Shown here one piece after another: positions 1 to 8,502 of a stretch of DNA of 53,763 nt (positions are counted from its first letter, which is position 1; the number at the start of each line of letters is the position of its first letter). A program made the position numbers and the translations under genes. A model generated the notes under the pieces. That model did not search any database. It was not told the DNA's origin and worked only from the letters and a program-made list of their open reading frames with translations. The stretch comes from Candidatus Solibacter sp. (GTDB taxonomy: Bacteria > Acidobacteriota > Terriglobia > Bryobacterales > Bryobacteraceae). Location: positions 1 through 53,763 of the forward strand of contig PNKE01000076.1 in NCBI GenBank assembly GCA_013822245.1, in the 5' to 3' direction.

Positions 1-144
1 GCGGAAGAGTTGCTCGTTGTAACAGGTTCGGCAGCGGACGCGGGCAACGTCGTGACCAATCATTGCGAGGATGAAATGGTTGGTGAGGCGTTTGCACTTG
101 ATGCAAAAATCGTCAACCTCGTCGCCGAGCCGCAGTTCGAACAC
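1..144 (-). CDS. Small zinc-ribbon-like protein, partial (runs off the left edge)
   Basis: The first 48 codons of a leftward gene are present; its 3' end lies outside the window. The protein carries two Cys pairs, FCIKCK and VRCRTC, about 20 residues apart, which is a zinc-ribbon arrangement. The pattern resembles small conserved Acidobacteria proteins of unknown function. I chose GTG at 144 because the conserved-looking part (VFELRLGDEVDDFC) begins there. The frame stays open upstream to about 231 but contains no ATG. No function is assigned. The rightward HlyD-type gene starts 105 bp away, so the two are divergent. Confidence 0.5.
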   Translation of the reverse strand, partial: MFELRLGDEVDDFCIKCKRLTNHFILAMIGHDVARVRCRTCYNEQLFR

Positions 145-248
145 GATTCCTCCAGAAGAGTGCAGGCCGGCGAAGAGAGCCGCCGCTTTGGCAGCATAAC
201 AGAAACGGCCCGGGCATAGAAGGCGGCGGATTCACCTATGATCGAAAG

Positions 249-1241
249 ATGAAGCGCGGAGCCGTCGTCGCAGTTGCTGGAGTGATGCTGGTGGCCTCGG
301 GAGCAGGCGGCTACCTGTATTGGAAGTCGAAGCAGGCCGCGCCGGAGAAGAAGGCGGAGATCCCGGCGGCGGCGCTGGCGCCGGGGGCGGTGGTGAAGTT
401 TCAGGCGGCGCTGGCGGCGCGCAACATCGTGGGAGTGGATGTGCCCGTGGACGGGGTGCTGGAGGAGTTTCCGGTGAAGCCGGGCGATGAAGTATTTGAG
501 GGGCAGATTTTGGGGGCGGTGGCAAACGATGTTCTGTTGGAGCATGAGAAGGAAGCGGGGCTGCAACTGGAGCGGATGAAAATGCGGCTTCAGACGCTGG
601 AGAGCCAGATGCTGGCGGCGCGGCTGGAAGAGTCGAGCAGAGCGGCGGATGCGTCGAGGGCGGCCTCGGAGCGGCAGAAGGCGGAGAAGGCGCAACAGAG
701 ACAGCAGATGCTGCATCGGGAAGGGGCGACTCCGAGGAAGGCGTTTGAGGCGGCGCAAGCGGCCTTTGACGCGGCCAGGGCGGAGGAGGAAGCGGTGGGC
801 GGGCTGGCGAAGTCGCTCCGCGACAGGGTGGATCAGATCAATAAGGACATCGACGTGTCCAAGCGGCAGGTGGCCGAGGCCGAGTCGGCGTATGAGGAAG
901 CCAAGGCGGGGCTGGCCGCGGCGCAGTTGCTGTCGCCTTCGGATGGCGTGATTATTTCGATCCAGAAGCAGGCCGGCGAAGAGGTGAAGGCGGGCATGGA
1001 GGGGTTGATCCAGATCGCGGTGGATCTGACGATGATGGAGGCGGTGTTTGACGTGGAACCGGCGCTGGCGGGGCGGATGGCGGCGGGGCTGCCGGCGCAG
1101 ATCAACATTGCCGAGACGGCGGACACGTTGGCGGGGCAGGTGCGGCTGGTGGAGAACAACAGGGTATACGTGGAGTTTGCGAGTCCGACGCCGTTGATCA
1201 GGCCTGGGATGACGGCGTCGGTGAGCGTGCAGATCAAATAG
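249..1241 (+). CDS. HlyD/RND-type periplasmic adaptor (membrane fusion protein)
   Basis: A 330-residue protein of the membrane fusion family, which bridges an inner-membrane pump and an outer-membrane channel. Residues 5-23 form a single N-terminal anchor helix. A split biotinyl-lipoyl-like motif follows (VPVDGVLEEFPVKPGDEV, about 60-80). Next comes a long Ala/Glu/Arg-rich coiled-coil hairpin at about 95-215. The second lipoyl half reads LLSPSDGVIISIQKQAGEEV, and a beta-barrel domain ends in PLIRPGMTASVSVQIK. The length suits the family. No inner-membrane transporter or TolC-like gene is visible beside it, so the pump it serves is unknown; a partner may lie beyond the left edge. The ATG start is favoured because the anchor helix follows immediately. 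Confidence 0.8.
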   Translation: MKRGAVVAVAGVMLVASGAGGYLYWKSKQAAPEKKAEIPAAALAPGAVVKFQAALAARNIVGVDVPVDGVLEEFPVKPGDEVFEGQILGAVANDVLLEHEKEAGLQLERMKMRLQTLESQMLAARLEESSRAADASRAASERQKAEKAQQRQQMLHREGATPRKAFEAAQAAFDAARAEEEAVGGLAKSLRDRVDQINKDIDVSKRQVAEAESAYEEAKAGLAAAQLLSPSDGVIISIQKQAGEEVKAGMEGLIQIAVDLTMMEAVFDVEPALAGRMAAGLPAQINIAETADTLAGQVRLVENNRVYVEFASPTPLIRPGMTASVSVQIK

Positions 1242-1317
1242 CGAAGGGAGGGGTGTGCGGGCCCGCTGACGGCGGGCGGCATGAAGTGGTCCGCGCTCAC
1301 GCGAAAGCCATCGGGTA

Positions 1318-1333
1318 AGCCTGCCGGCAGGCT
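1318..1333. terminator. 16-bp perfect palindrome between convergent genes
   Basis: The site reads AGCCTGCCGGCAGGCT, a perfect inverted repeat. A second GC-rich hairpin (GCGGCC-GG-GGCCGC, 1355-1368) lies close by. Both sit in the 234-bp gap where the HlyD-type gene and the cytochrome operon converge, which suits a bidirectional stop signal. There is no T-tract, so intrinsic termination is doubtful; a short dispersed palindromic repeat is an alternative. Confidence 0.3.
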
Positions 1334-1475
1334 CGCGTCTTGAGGGGTGACGTTGCGGCCGGGGCCGCTCCCCGGCATCCACGGGATCAGCCGCCCGTCG
1401 CGGCGGTTTTCGAACGAAGGGCCGCGGCGGCTGGACCGCGCGGCGCGGCCCTTGTGTTCCTGGACGGGCCTCGGC

Positions 1476-2909
1476 CTAGTTGGCGCCCATGCGATTGGCG
1501 AGGCCGAGGTCAGTGAGCACCTTGGGCGACTCCTCCTCCATGGCGAGGGTCTTGTGGCAGTTGTCGCAATCCTGCGTGATCTCGCGGCCGGGCTTGGATC
1601 CGGCGCGGCCGTCGTGGCAGCGGAAGCAACCTGGGAAGTCCTCGTGGCCGAGGTGGTTGGGATAGATGCCCCACTGCACATTCATCTCCGGAAAGACATT
1701 CCTCGCGTAGACGGCCAGCACCGCCTTGGCCGACTTCTCGACAGCCGCCTTCCTCGCCGCGTAAACCGCGGGGTGGTTTTTCTCATAGAAGGCTTTGAAC
1801 TGCGCCACGATCTCGCGCTCGCTCTCCTCGGTGGTCTTATGGACCTTCTGAATGACTTCGAGCGCCGTCTTCTTGGCGAAAGGCAGCGAGCGGTCGATTG
1901 CGCCCGACGCCAGGGCATGGTCCAGGGCGCGGGCGGGCAATTCGAAGGTGTGTGACGGGCGGTTGTGGCAGTCCATGCAGTCCATGGTGCGGACCTCCAT
2001 GCCGCCCGGACCGTCGCCGCCGTAGCCCTCGGCCTTGTAAGTGACGGTTTCGCCGTTCCTGGTGTACTCGACCCAGGGAATTTCCATCCGTTTGCGATCC
2101 TTGGGCGCATAGCGCATCACGACGCCCGGTCCCATGTGGGCGCCGTGGATACCCTGGTAACCGTTGCCGCCGCCGATGTGCATGAGCAGGACGGACTTGG
2201 TGTGGGAGCTGGCTTCGTCGCCGGCGAACTTGTCGAGCACGCGGATGCGGTCGCCTCCGTACTTTTGGGGCCAGTGGCAGATCTCGCAGGTTTCGCGCGC
2301 CGGGCGCAGGTCCTTGATGGGCGTCTCGATGGGGCGCGGGTAGAGGTTCAAGGAAACGCTGATCACCTGCCAGGAGCCGGAGATCTTGCTCTTGACGAAC
2401 CAGTTGGCGCCGGGGCCGATGTGGCAACTGACGCAATCCACGCGGGCGTGCGGCGAGTTCTGATAGGCCGTGAACTCGGGCTTCATGACGACATGGCAGG
2501 TCTGGCCGCAGAAACTGACCGACTCCATGTAGCTCACCGCGCTGAACATCAACTGCGTGCCGATGACCACGTTCAACACCGTCGTCACGGCGAAAAAGGC
2601 GATCAGTTTGCGGAAACGCGGGTTTTGGAGATCGATGGGCGGGAAGACTGAGGGCATCTGCCCCTTGTTGCGCCTCTTGGCCCACCAGATGCCCACGGGG
2701 ATAAGCCCGAGGCCGGCGAAGAAGACCGCGGGCAGGACCATGAAGTGGAGGATGCCGAGGTAAGGATCGCGGCCTCCGGACTTGAGCATCGTCGGCAGCA
2801 GAACAAGCCACATGAAGGCGCCCGTGGTGACGAGCACGACGCCCATAAGGCTGATCCAGTTGCTCCCCAGGTAAACGACCGGCGCAAGCCAATCCTTCAG
2901 CTTCTGCAT
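1476..2909 (-). CDS. NapC/NirT-like membrane-anchored multiheme cytochrome c
   Basis: A 477-residue protein with three N-terminal membrane helices (about 14-40, 52-75, 102-125) and a periplasmic heme domain. Five canonical CxxCH sites lie near residues 159, 208, 311, 428 and 448. The first heme site is CGQTCH at 134-139, a CX3CH spacing. That site is followed by a NapC/NrfH-like segment (MKPEFTAYQNSPHARVDC). Members of this family usually oxidise membrane quinol and pass electrons to periplasmic partners. It is the last gene of a leftward cluster, 48 bp after the nine-heme/b-type cytochrome, so the two are probably co-transcribed. No terminal reductase is encoded nearby, so the electron acceptor is unknown. 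With an extra membrane part and six heme sites it is larger than a classic tetraheme NapC; a Geobacter ImcH-like role is an inference. Confidence 0.8.
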   Translation of the reverse strand: MQKLKDWLAPVVYLGSNWISLMGVVLVTTGAFMWLVLLPTMLKSGGRDPYLGILHFMVLPAVFFAGLGLIPVGIWWAKRRNKGQMPSVFPPIDLQNPRFRKLIAFFAVTTVLNVVIGTQLMFSAVSYMESVSFCGQTCHVVMKPEFTAYQNSPHARVDCVSCHIGPGANWFVKSKISGSWQVISVSLNLYPRPIETPIKDLRPARETCEICHWPQKYGGDRIRVLDKFAGDEASSHTKSVLLMHIGGGNGYQGIHGAHMGPGVVMRYAPKDRKRMEIPWVEYTRNGETVTYKAEGYGGDGPGGMEVRTMDCMDCHNRPSHTFELPARALDHALASGAIDRSLPFAKKTALEVIQKVHKTTEESEREIVAQFKAFYEKNHPAVYAARKAAVEKSAKAVLAVYARNVFPEMNVQWGIYPNHLGHEDFPGCFRCHDGRAGSKPGREITQDCDNCHKTLAMEEESPKVLTDLGLANRMGAN

Positions 2910-2957
2910 AGATTCAGTATAAACAGATCGGATTGGCTTGCGGAACGAATTGATCGA

Positions 2958-4628
2958 TCAGTCGTCTTTGTGTTCGCCGTGGGGTTGGGCGTGGCCGTGG
3001 GCGTGTTCGGGGAACTCGCGCGGGCTGTAGCCGGAGTACCAGGACGGGTCCATCGGATAGACTTCGGGGTCGAAGATGACCGAGTAGAAGTGCCAGACGA
3101 TGATGGCGAGGGTGGCCAGCACGGCCTCGTAATAGTGGACGACGCGCGAGAAGTCGTACCAGACCTTGGGCGTGTTGGCGAGCATCCAGTTGTTGGCCCA
3201 CAGCGCCACGCCGGTGACTGCCATGACGGCCGTGCCCCAGACAAGCGCCCAGTACTCGGCCTTCTCGATGTAGCTGTGCGAGGACTGGTGGGGGCGCTGC
3301 CTGCGCAGGCCGAGCCGCCAGAGCGTGCCTTCGACCATTTCGCGCAGGTCGCCGAACCTGGGCAGCATCTCTTTCCAGTGCTCGCGCAGCGTCTTGTTGA
3401 CGATGAGCGAGATCACGTGAAGCGCTGATGTGATCAGCAGAATCACGCCGGCGGCGCGGTGGATGGTGCCGCGCAGCGGGTAGGTCTTCTCGTAGGCCAG
3501 GAACCAGCGCGACCACCACTCGTCGGGGTAGTGCAGCGCGAAGCCCGAGTAGGCCAGCACGATGAAGCTGATCATCAGCAGGAGGTGCTGGATACGCTCG
3601 AAGCGGTGCATCCGGAGGTGGGGTTTCACCGGCTTGAGCATCGTCGCGGGCTGGCGCTGGCCCTGGAATCGGTGGATGTGGAACTTGCGGATGAAGTCGC
3701 CCAGATGGTGGACGAACATGAAGCCGATGGTGCCGGGGATCAGCCAGATGTAAAACAGCCGCGCCCACTGGATGGGCGCCGGCTCGTCGGTCACCTCGAC
3801 GGTATGGATCTTGCCGAGGAAAAACTTGCTGCCGGCGCCGGGGTGGCAGGAGGAGCACGTGGCGGCGATGTTTTTTGGGTGGATGCGCGATTTGGGATCG
3901 TGCGACGGCCGGATGTCGTGGTATCCGTGGCAGGAGGCGCAACCGGCGACGCGCTGTTCGCCTGATTTGAGGGCCAGGCCGTGGAAGCTGGAGTTGAAGG
4001 TTGTGACCTGGTCGGCGTTGAGACCGAAGCGCTGCATGAGTTTGAGATCGCCGTGGCAGCGGCCGCAGGTCTCCGGCACCGCCTGGGTGTTCACCGGGGA
4101 CGCGTCCAGTTTGGCGCTTTCGATGTTGTGCGCCGAGTGGCAGTCGATGCAAACGGGGGCTTCGCGGATGCCCGCGGCGACGGCCTTGCCATGGGCCGAG
4201 TTCTCGAATGCCGTCATGGCCTTGTCATGGCAGCCGCCGCAGTTGTCGAGCGAGGCGCGCCGGGCCTCGGGCGATTTGGCGACGGCGATATCGTGTTTCT
4301 CGCCATGGCAGAAGGCGCAGTCGGGGGCGCCGGCATTGCCCTTCTTGATTTCCAGGGCATGGTTGCTGAGGTTGTATTCGGCGACGATGGAGGCGTGGCA
4401 GTCCGAACACCGCGGTTTAGGGGCGTTTTCGGGGTGGGGGTACTCATCCCGCTTCAGGTGGCAGGAGGCGCAGAGGACGCCGACGTGGGCCGATTTATTC
4501 AGCTTGGCCTCGGAGTCGTGGCAGCCGGCGCAGACGCTATTTGGCGTTGTCGAGCCGGTCCCGCGCTGGGCGGCCGTCAGTCCGCCGGCCAGTGCCATGG
4601 CCAGAAGCACACCCGCAATTCGAATCAT
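2958..4628 (-). CDS. Nine-heme cytochrome c fused to cytochrome b561 domain (CbcL-like)
   Basis: A 556-residue fusion. A signal peptide (MIRIAGVLLAMALAGG) leads into a periplasmic domain with nine CxxCH sites at about 33, 53, 74, 104, 130, 160, 188, 230 and 258. The C-terminal half has five membrane helices (about 290-310, 345-365, 390-410, 458-478, 496-520). These carry His residues suited to b-type heme (HH307-308, H348, H390, H404, H498, H513), as in formate dehydrogenase gamma/HydC-type b561 domains. The tail is His-rich. The same domain order is known in the Geobacter inner-membrane quinol-oxidising cytochrome CbcL; the functional parallel is an inference. An ATG 39 bp upstream (4667) is in frame, but the signal peptide favours 4628. 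It is probably co-transcribed with the NapC-like gene downstream. Confidence 0.82.
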   Translation of the reverse strand: MIRIAGVLLAMALAGGLTAAQRGTGSTTPNSVCAGCHDSEAKLNKSAHVGVLCASCHLKRDEYPHPENAPKPRCSDCHASIVAEYNLSNHALEIKKGNAGAPDCAFCHGEKHDIAVAKSPEARRASLDNCGGCHDKAMTAFENSAHGKAVAAGIREAPVCIDCHSAHNIESAKLDASPVNTQAVPETCGRCHGDLKLMQRFGLNADQVTTFNSSFHGLALKSGEQRVAGCASCHGYHDIRPSHDPKSRIHPKNIAATCSSCHPGAGSKFFLGKIHTVEVTDEPAPIQWARLFYIWLIPGTIGFMFVHHLGDFIRKFHIHRFQGQRQPATMLKPVKPHLRMHRFERIQHLLLMISFIVLAYSGFALHYPDEWWSRWFLAYEKTYPLRGTIHRAAGVILLITSALHVISLIVNKTLREHWKEMLPRFGDLREMVEGTLWRLGLRRQRPHQSSHSYIEKAEYWALVWGTAVMAVTGVALWANNWMLANTPKVWYDFSRVVHYYEAVLATLAIIVWHFYSVIFDPEVYPMDPSWYSGYSPREFPEHAHGHAQPHGEHKDD

Positions 4629-4796
4629 TCTCGGCAAATCCGCTCCCTCCCCGCGGCCGGCCGTCATGGCCAGCCATAGGCTCTTTCCAGCGCCATTGCA
4701 CCGGCGCGAATCAGGCGGTCAAAGACGAACGCGCCCACGGCCCGCGCGCAACCGGGGCGCGGACCGCGGCGCATCCCTATTGCACGGCTGTCCGCG

Positions 4797-5087
4797 CTAG
4801 AAGGTCTGCTTGGAGGTCGCTTCCCAAATCTGCAGCCCGTAGACCACGCCAAGCGCCAGACCGGCGAGAACCAGCACAACGGTCAGCGCCTTGCCCCACA
4901 GGTCGAGTTTGGCCAGTTTCTTGGCGATCTCTTCCTGTTGCTTGACATGCACTTCGGCGCCGCCGCCGAGGTGCAGCGTATCGTCTTCATGCGCGGAGAT
5001 GTTCTTGCGCCAGAAGGCAAGCAGTATCACCACCAGAGCCAGAACGGCCCATGCGATTGCGTAGGGTAGAAGATTCACATCAGCCAT
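4797..5087 (-). CDS. Small two-helix membrane protein of the cytochrome cluster
   Basis: A 96-residue protein with two hydrophobic helices (about 8-25 and 66-86). They are joined by a charged linker containing KQQEEIAKKLAKLDLW, which may form a short amphipathic helix. It has no cysteines and so binds no heme c. I do not recognise the family. A Shine-Dalgarno-like GGGAGG lies 10 nt before the ATG at 5087; a TTG two codons earlier would sit too close. It is 168 bp upstream of the nine-heme cytochrome on the same strand, so a role as a small subunit or assembly factor of that complex is plausible but unproven. Confidence 0.6.
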   Translation of the reverse strand: MADVNLLPYAIAWAVLALVVILLAFWRKNISAHEDDTLHLGGGAEVHVKQQEEIAKKLAKLDLWGKALTVVLVLAGLALGVVYGLQIWEATSKQTF

Positions 5088-5158
5088 GTCCAACTAACCT
5101 CCCGGCCCCGGGCGTCATCAAGGTAGGGTTGCCCAAGGCCACAGATCACAATATACGA

Positions 5159-5521
5159 TCAATCCAACGTCCGCGGCACAGTGTCCTTCGAACGTGCCGC
5201 CCCGGTGCGCAGACAAACCGACAGGATCGCGAGAACAAGGGTATTCAGCGAATCCTGGCCGCCAACGACCGAACTCACGCCAGCATCCCAGGCCTCCTTC
5301 AGCGAACCGGGATCGCTGGCCGCGATCAGCACGATTCTCTCCGGATGCGGCAGGGGCTGGGGCAGGCATCCCATGTGTTGTTGATCCACCACGACGACGC
5401 AGGCCGAATCGAGGTCCGGTTTGTCGACGCAGACGACATCGCGCTGGGCGCTGCGGGCCAGGATGCTCCTCAGCGCCTCGGCCTTGGCCGTGTCGGACAG
5501 CGCCAGTTGTATCGTACCCAT
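5159..5521 (-). CDS. Stand-alone receiver-like (pseudo-receiver) protein
   Basis: A 120-residue protein with the alternating strand/helix pattern of a CheY-like domain: IQLALS, then CVVVVDQQ, then RIVLIAASDP and a final AWDAGVSSVVGGQDS. The Asp in VVVD could match the phospho-acceptor site. The paired acidic residues expected after strand 1 are missing, as is the conserved Lys of the KPF motif, so normal phosphorylation is doubtful. The start is the ATG before GTIQLAL; the frame stays open 21 codons further upstream without recognisable content. It is the first gene of the leftward cytochrome cluster, 71 bp before the small membrane protein, and is divergent from the sigma-54 activator. A similar orphan lies at 20877-21224. 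Confidence 0.55.
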   Translation of the reverse strand: MGTIQLALSDTAKAEALRSILARSAQRDVVCVDKPDLDSACVVVVDQQHMGCLPQPLPHPERIVLIAASDPGSLKEAWDAGVSSVVGGQDSLNTLVLAILSVCLRTGAARSKDTVPRTLD

Positions 5522-5781
5522 CGGATCGTGCCTTCCACGCCGGAGGAGGCCGTTGCGGCACCTCACCCGGCACATTTCACTCACCCTGAATAGTGCAATT
5601 CAGAGTCCATTTCGGCGGACCGCGCGCGGAGTCGCGGCGGCCTCCCGTATCCGGTTCAAATTAAAGACTATTTGTTCCGATTCCGCAAGCGGCTTCCAGG
5701 GCGCGGGATGGGGCAATTGACCCATCCCCCATCCCAACCGCCCGTGGATCGGACTAGAATGGGATGTAGCGCCAGAGCCGA

Positions 5782-7128
5782 ATGACAAGACTTTCCAGCG
5801 AGTGGCAGACCGCGGGCGTGCTTGAGGCCGTCTTCAACCAGATCTCGGACGCCCTGGTTCTGTACGACACCAACCACGTGATCACCGGCGTGAACGCCGC
5901 CGCCGAGCGGCTGTTCGGGATGACGGCCGAGGAGCTTGTGGGCCGTGACTGCCATAAGATGTTCCGCTGCCAGCAGTGCGAGCCGGGCTGCGGGATGCAC
6001 ACGGGGCTGATGTCGTCGAACGGATCCAACTCCACCATCCGGCTGCGGAGCGAGAACGGCCTGGAGCGGCTGGTGGTGATTCGCACGGCCCACGTGGTGA
6101 AGGAAGATGGCACGGTTCAAGGCGTTGTCGCCACGATCAAGGACATCACCGACGAAGCCGAACCGCAGAAGCGCGAGATCATCGCCGCCAGTCCGGTGAT
6201 GATCGAGATGCTGATTTTCGTCCGGCGGGTGGCGATCAGCGAGGCCACCACAATTCTGCTGGAGGGCGAAAACGGGACCGGCAAGGACCTGATCGCCAAG
6301 ACGCTGCACTATCAGAGCCTGCGCCAGGCCGAACCGTTCATTGCCATCAACTGCGCCGCCATCCCCGAGACTCTTCTGGAAAGCGAGCTGTTCGGATACG
6401 AGAAGGGCGCCTTCACCGACGCCCGCGCCCAGAAGAAAGGCATCTTCGAGCTGGCCGACAGAGGAACGCTTTTCCTGGACGAGATCGGCGAGATTCCGCT
6501 GATGCTGCAGGCCAAGCTTCTCAGAGTGCTCGAGGAGCAGACCTTCCGGCGGCTGGGCGGGCTGAAGGACATCAACCTCGACCTGCGCGTGATCGCGGCG
6601 ACGAACAAAAACCTGCGCGAGGCGGTGAAGGAGGGCGCGTTCCGGCAGGACCTTTTCTTCCGGCTGAACGTCATTCACATCACGATTCCGGAGCTTAAGG
6701 AACGGATCGAGGACATCGCGCCGCTGGCCACGTTTTTTGTCGAGCACTACAACCGCAAGTTCAAGCGCCACATCGAGGGCATCGATCCGGAAGCCATGAA
6801 TATGCTGCTGCGCCACGACTGGCCGGGCAACGTGCGCGAGTTGCGCAACGCGATCGAGCGGGCGATGATCCTGGAGGACTCCTCCTACATCACCGCGCAA
6901 AGTCTGCCGATGTCGATCAGCCGCAACCCGGCCGGCCAGCCGCTGCTCGCCATCGAGAGCTTTCCCCGGACCATCCCCGACGCCGGCATGTCGCTCGAGG
7001 ACAACGAAAAACGCCTGCTGGTTCAGGCGCTGGAAAAGACCGGCGGCAACCAGACGCAGGCGGCCCGGCTGTTGCGGATCACGCGCGACACGCTGCGCTA
7101 CAAGATGAAAAAGTTCGACCTGCGGTAA
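5782..7128 (+). CDS. PAS-domain sigma-54-dependent transcriptional activator
   Basis: A 448-residue NtrC-type regulator. Its N-terminal PAS domain (about 10-125) contains four cysteines in a short stretch (C57, C63, C66, C70), suggesting a redox or metal-sensing site. The AAA+ domain shows a Walker A variant (GENGTGKD, 162-169), a Walker B ([10 protein letters not shown], 228-237) and an arginine-finger region ([11 protein letters not shown]). The sigma-54 contact loop reads GAFTDA (209-214) instead of the usual GAFTGA. A Fis-type HTH lies at the C-terminus ([20 protein letters not shown]). There is no receiver domain, so the PAS domain is the likely input. It is divergent from the cytochrome cluster, which makes that cluster a natural target. 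I found no convincing -24/-12 promoter in the 260-bp intergenic region. Confidence 0.9.
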   Translation: MTRLSSEWQTAGVLEAVFNQISDALVLYDTNHVITGVNAAAERLFGMTAEELVGRDCHKMFRCQQCEPGCGMHTGLMSSNGSNSTIRLRSENGLERLVVIRTAHVVKEDGTVQGVVATIKDITDEAEPQKREIIAASPVMIEMLIFVRRVAISEATTILLEGENGTGKDLIAKTLHYQSLRQAEPFIAINCAAIPETLLESELFGYEKGAFTDARAQKKGIFELADRGTLFLDEIGEIPLMLQAKLLRVLEEQTFRRLGGLKDINLDLRVIAATNKNLREAVKEGAFRQDLFFRLNVIHITIPELKERIEDIAPLATFFVEHYNRKFKRHIEGIDPEAMNMLLRHDWPGNVRELRNAIERAMILEDSSYITAQSLPMSISRNPAGQPLLAIESFPRTIPDAGMSLEDNEKRLLVQALEKTGGNQTQAARLLRITRDTLRYKMKKFDLR

Positions 7129-7155
7129 GCCCGCAGGGGGCTTGCGGCGGGCGGA

Positions 7156-8502
7156 TCAGTCGATCTCGTCGTCGTCGAGCTGGGCGGGCTTGTCATCCTG
7201 TGTCCTGAGGACTCTGCGGCTATGCCGGGCGGAGGCGGCGGCTTCGTGATGGTCGGGCTCGGGCTGGCCGCGCAACTGCCGCAGCAGGGACTCGGCGGCC
7301 AGGCGGCCGGACTCCATCGCGCCCTGGATTGAAGGCGTGGCGCGGTGGTCGCCGCAGATGTAGAGGCCGGGTTCGAGGCGCGGCTCGGTCCGCAGATGCT
7401 GGGGCACGGAGATGGGCTGGGCGTGCTCAATGCGGTAGATGCGCAGCAGGCGCCATTCCTTGGACACACGTCCGTACCAGCGCTTGAGCTGTCCGCGAAC
7501 CATGGTTTCCAGCGAACGGTCGTCGCGCGCCGGGTTGCCGAGGACGGTGACCGAGACCAGCGAGCGGCCTTCGGGAGCGTATGCAGGCGAAACCTCGTTC
7601 ATGACGGCGAGATTGTTGATGACGCCCCGGCTGCTGCCGCCCAGAACAAGGATCGGTTCATCGACGGGGCTCTGGGGGGCGTCGAAGTAGACGCAACTGA
7701 CCCCGCGCGACTGCACCTTGCGGCGGGTTTCGAGGATGCGCATGGCCTCCGGCCCGTCGGCGGCGACGACAACCGCCTGGGCCTTGATTTCCTCGCCGGA
7801 TTCCAGTTTCACCTCGCACGCTCTGGCCGAGGCGGCCCGCTCATTGAGGCGGATGGCGCCATCGGGCAGCGTGGAAGCGAGCTGCTTGGGGATCTCGCCC
7901 ATGCCGAGTTCAGGGACGGCGGCATCGCCCTCGGCGAACATCTTGAAAAGGAACTCGAACATGCGGCTGGAACCGGCGAGGTTGGCATCCAGCATGGCGC
8001 CGCCGAACATCGGACGGAGGAACTCGTCGATCATGCGCTGGGAGAAGCGGCGCATAAGCAGGGCCTGGCGGGCGCTGATCTCGGGGTTTTCGAAGATCTC
8101 CTCGATGGACAGTTTCGCCAGGTCGTTGCGCAGCCGCGAGATCTTCATTTTGTCGAACAGCGTGCCGACGGGGGTAAACAGATTGGAGAAGTAGCCGCCG
8201 CCGCGCGCGGGGTCGGTGATGCGGAAAAACCGGCCCTCCTTTCTCACCAGGGCGCCGGGGACGAAGCCGCACAGGCGGAGAGCGTCGAAGTCGAGCTGCT
8301 CCTGCGCCTCGGGGTAGGCGGTGAGCAGCGTCTGGAAGCCGCGGTCGAGCAGGAACCCCTCGTGCTCGTCGGTGCGGACGCGGCCGCCGACGCCCCCTGA
8401 GGCTTCGATGACCTGGCAGCGGACGCCCTCGGATTCCAGCTTCCGGGCGCAACAAAGGCCGGCCAGACCGGCGCCCACGACCACAACATCAGGATGGCTC
8501 AT
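7156..8502 (-). CDS. FAD-dependent amine-oxidase/phytoene-desaturase-fold oxidoreductase
   Basis: A 448-residue flavoprotein. Its N-terminus holds the dinucleotide-binding motif [17 protein letters not shown] and the downstream GGVGGRVRT motif. The C-terminal FAD segment reads [21 protein letters not shown]. These are marks of the NAD(P)/FAD amine oxidase superfamily, which includes protoporphyrinogen oxidase and carotenoid desaturases. The substrate cannot be read from the sequence. An acidic tail (QLDDDEID) follows the catalytic core. Its ATG overlaps the stop of the site-2 protease gene by 4 bp, so the two are translationally coupled. No carotenoid or heme genes are adjacent. Confidence 0.8.
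   Translation of the reverse strand: MSHPDVVVVGAGLAGLCCARKLESEGVRCQVIEASGGVGGRVRTDEHEGFLLDRGFQTLLTAYPEAQEQLDFDALRLCGFVPGALVRKEGRFFRITDPARGGGYFSNLFTPVGTLFDKMKISRLRNDLAKLSIEEIFENPEISARQALLMRRFSQRMIDEFLRPMFGGAMLDANLAGSSRMFEFLFKMFAEGDAAVPELGMGEIPKQLASTLPDGAIRLNERAASARACEVKLESGEEIKAQAVVVAADGPEAMRILETRRKVQSRGVSCVYFDAPQSPVDEPILVLGGSSRGVINNLAVMNEVSPAYAPEGRSLVSVTVLGNPARDDRSLETMVRGQLKRWYGRVSKEWRLLRIYRIEHAQPISVPQHLRTEPRLEPGLYICGDHRATPSIQGAMESGRLAAESLLRQLRGQPEPDHHEAAASARHSRRVLRTQDDKPAQLDDDEID

Noticed and set aside
5522-5781. A sigma-54 promoter for the cytochrome cluster (TGGAAGCCGCTTGC on the minus strand)
   Set aside because: The GG and GC elements are 9 bp apart instead of 10 and the rest does not match the consensus.
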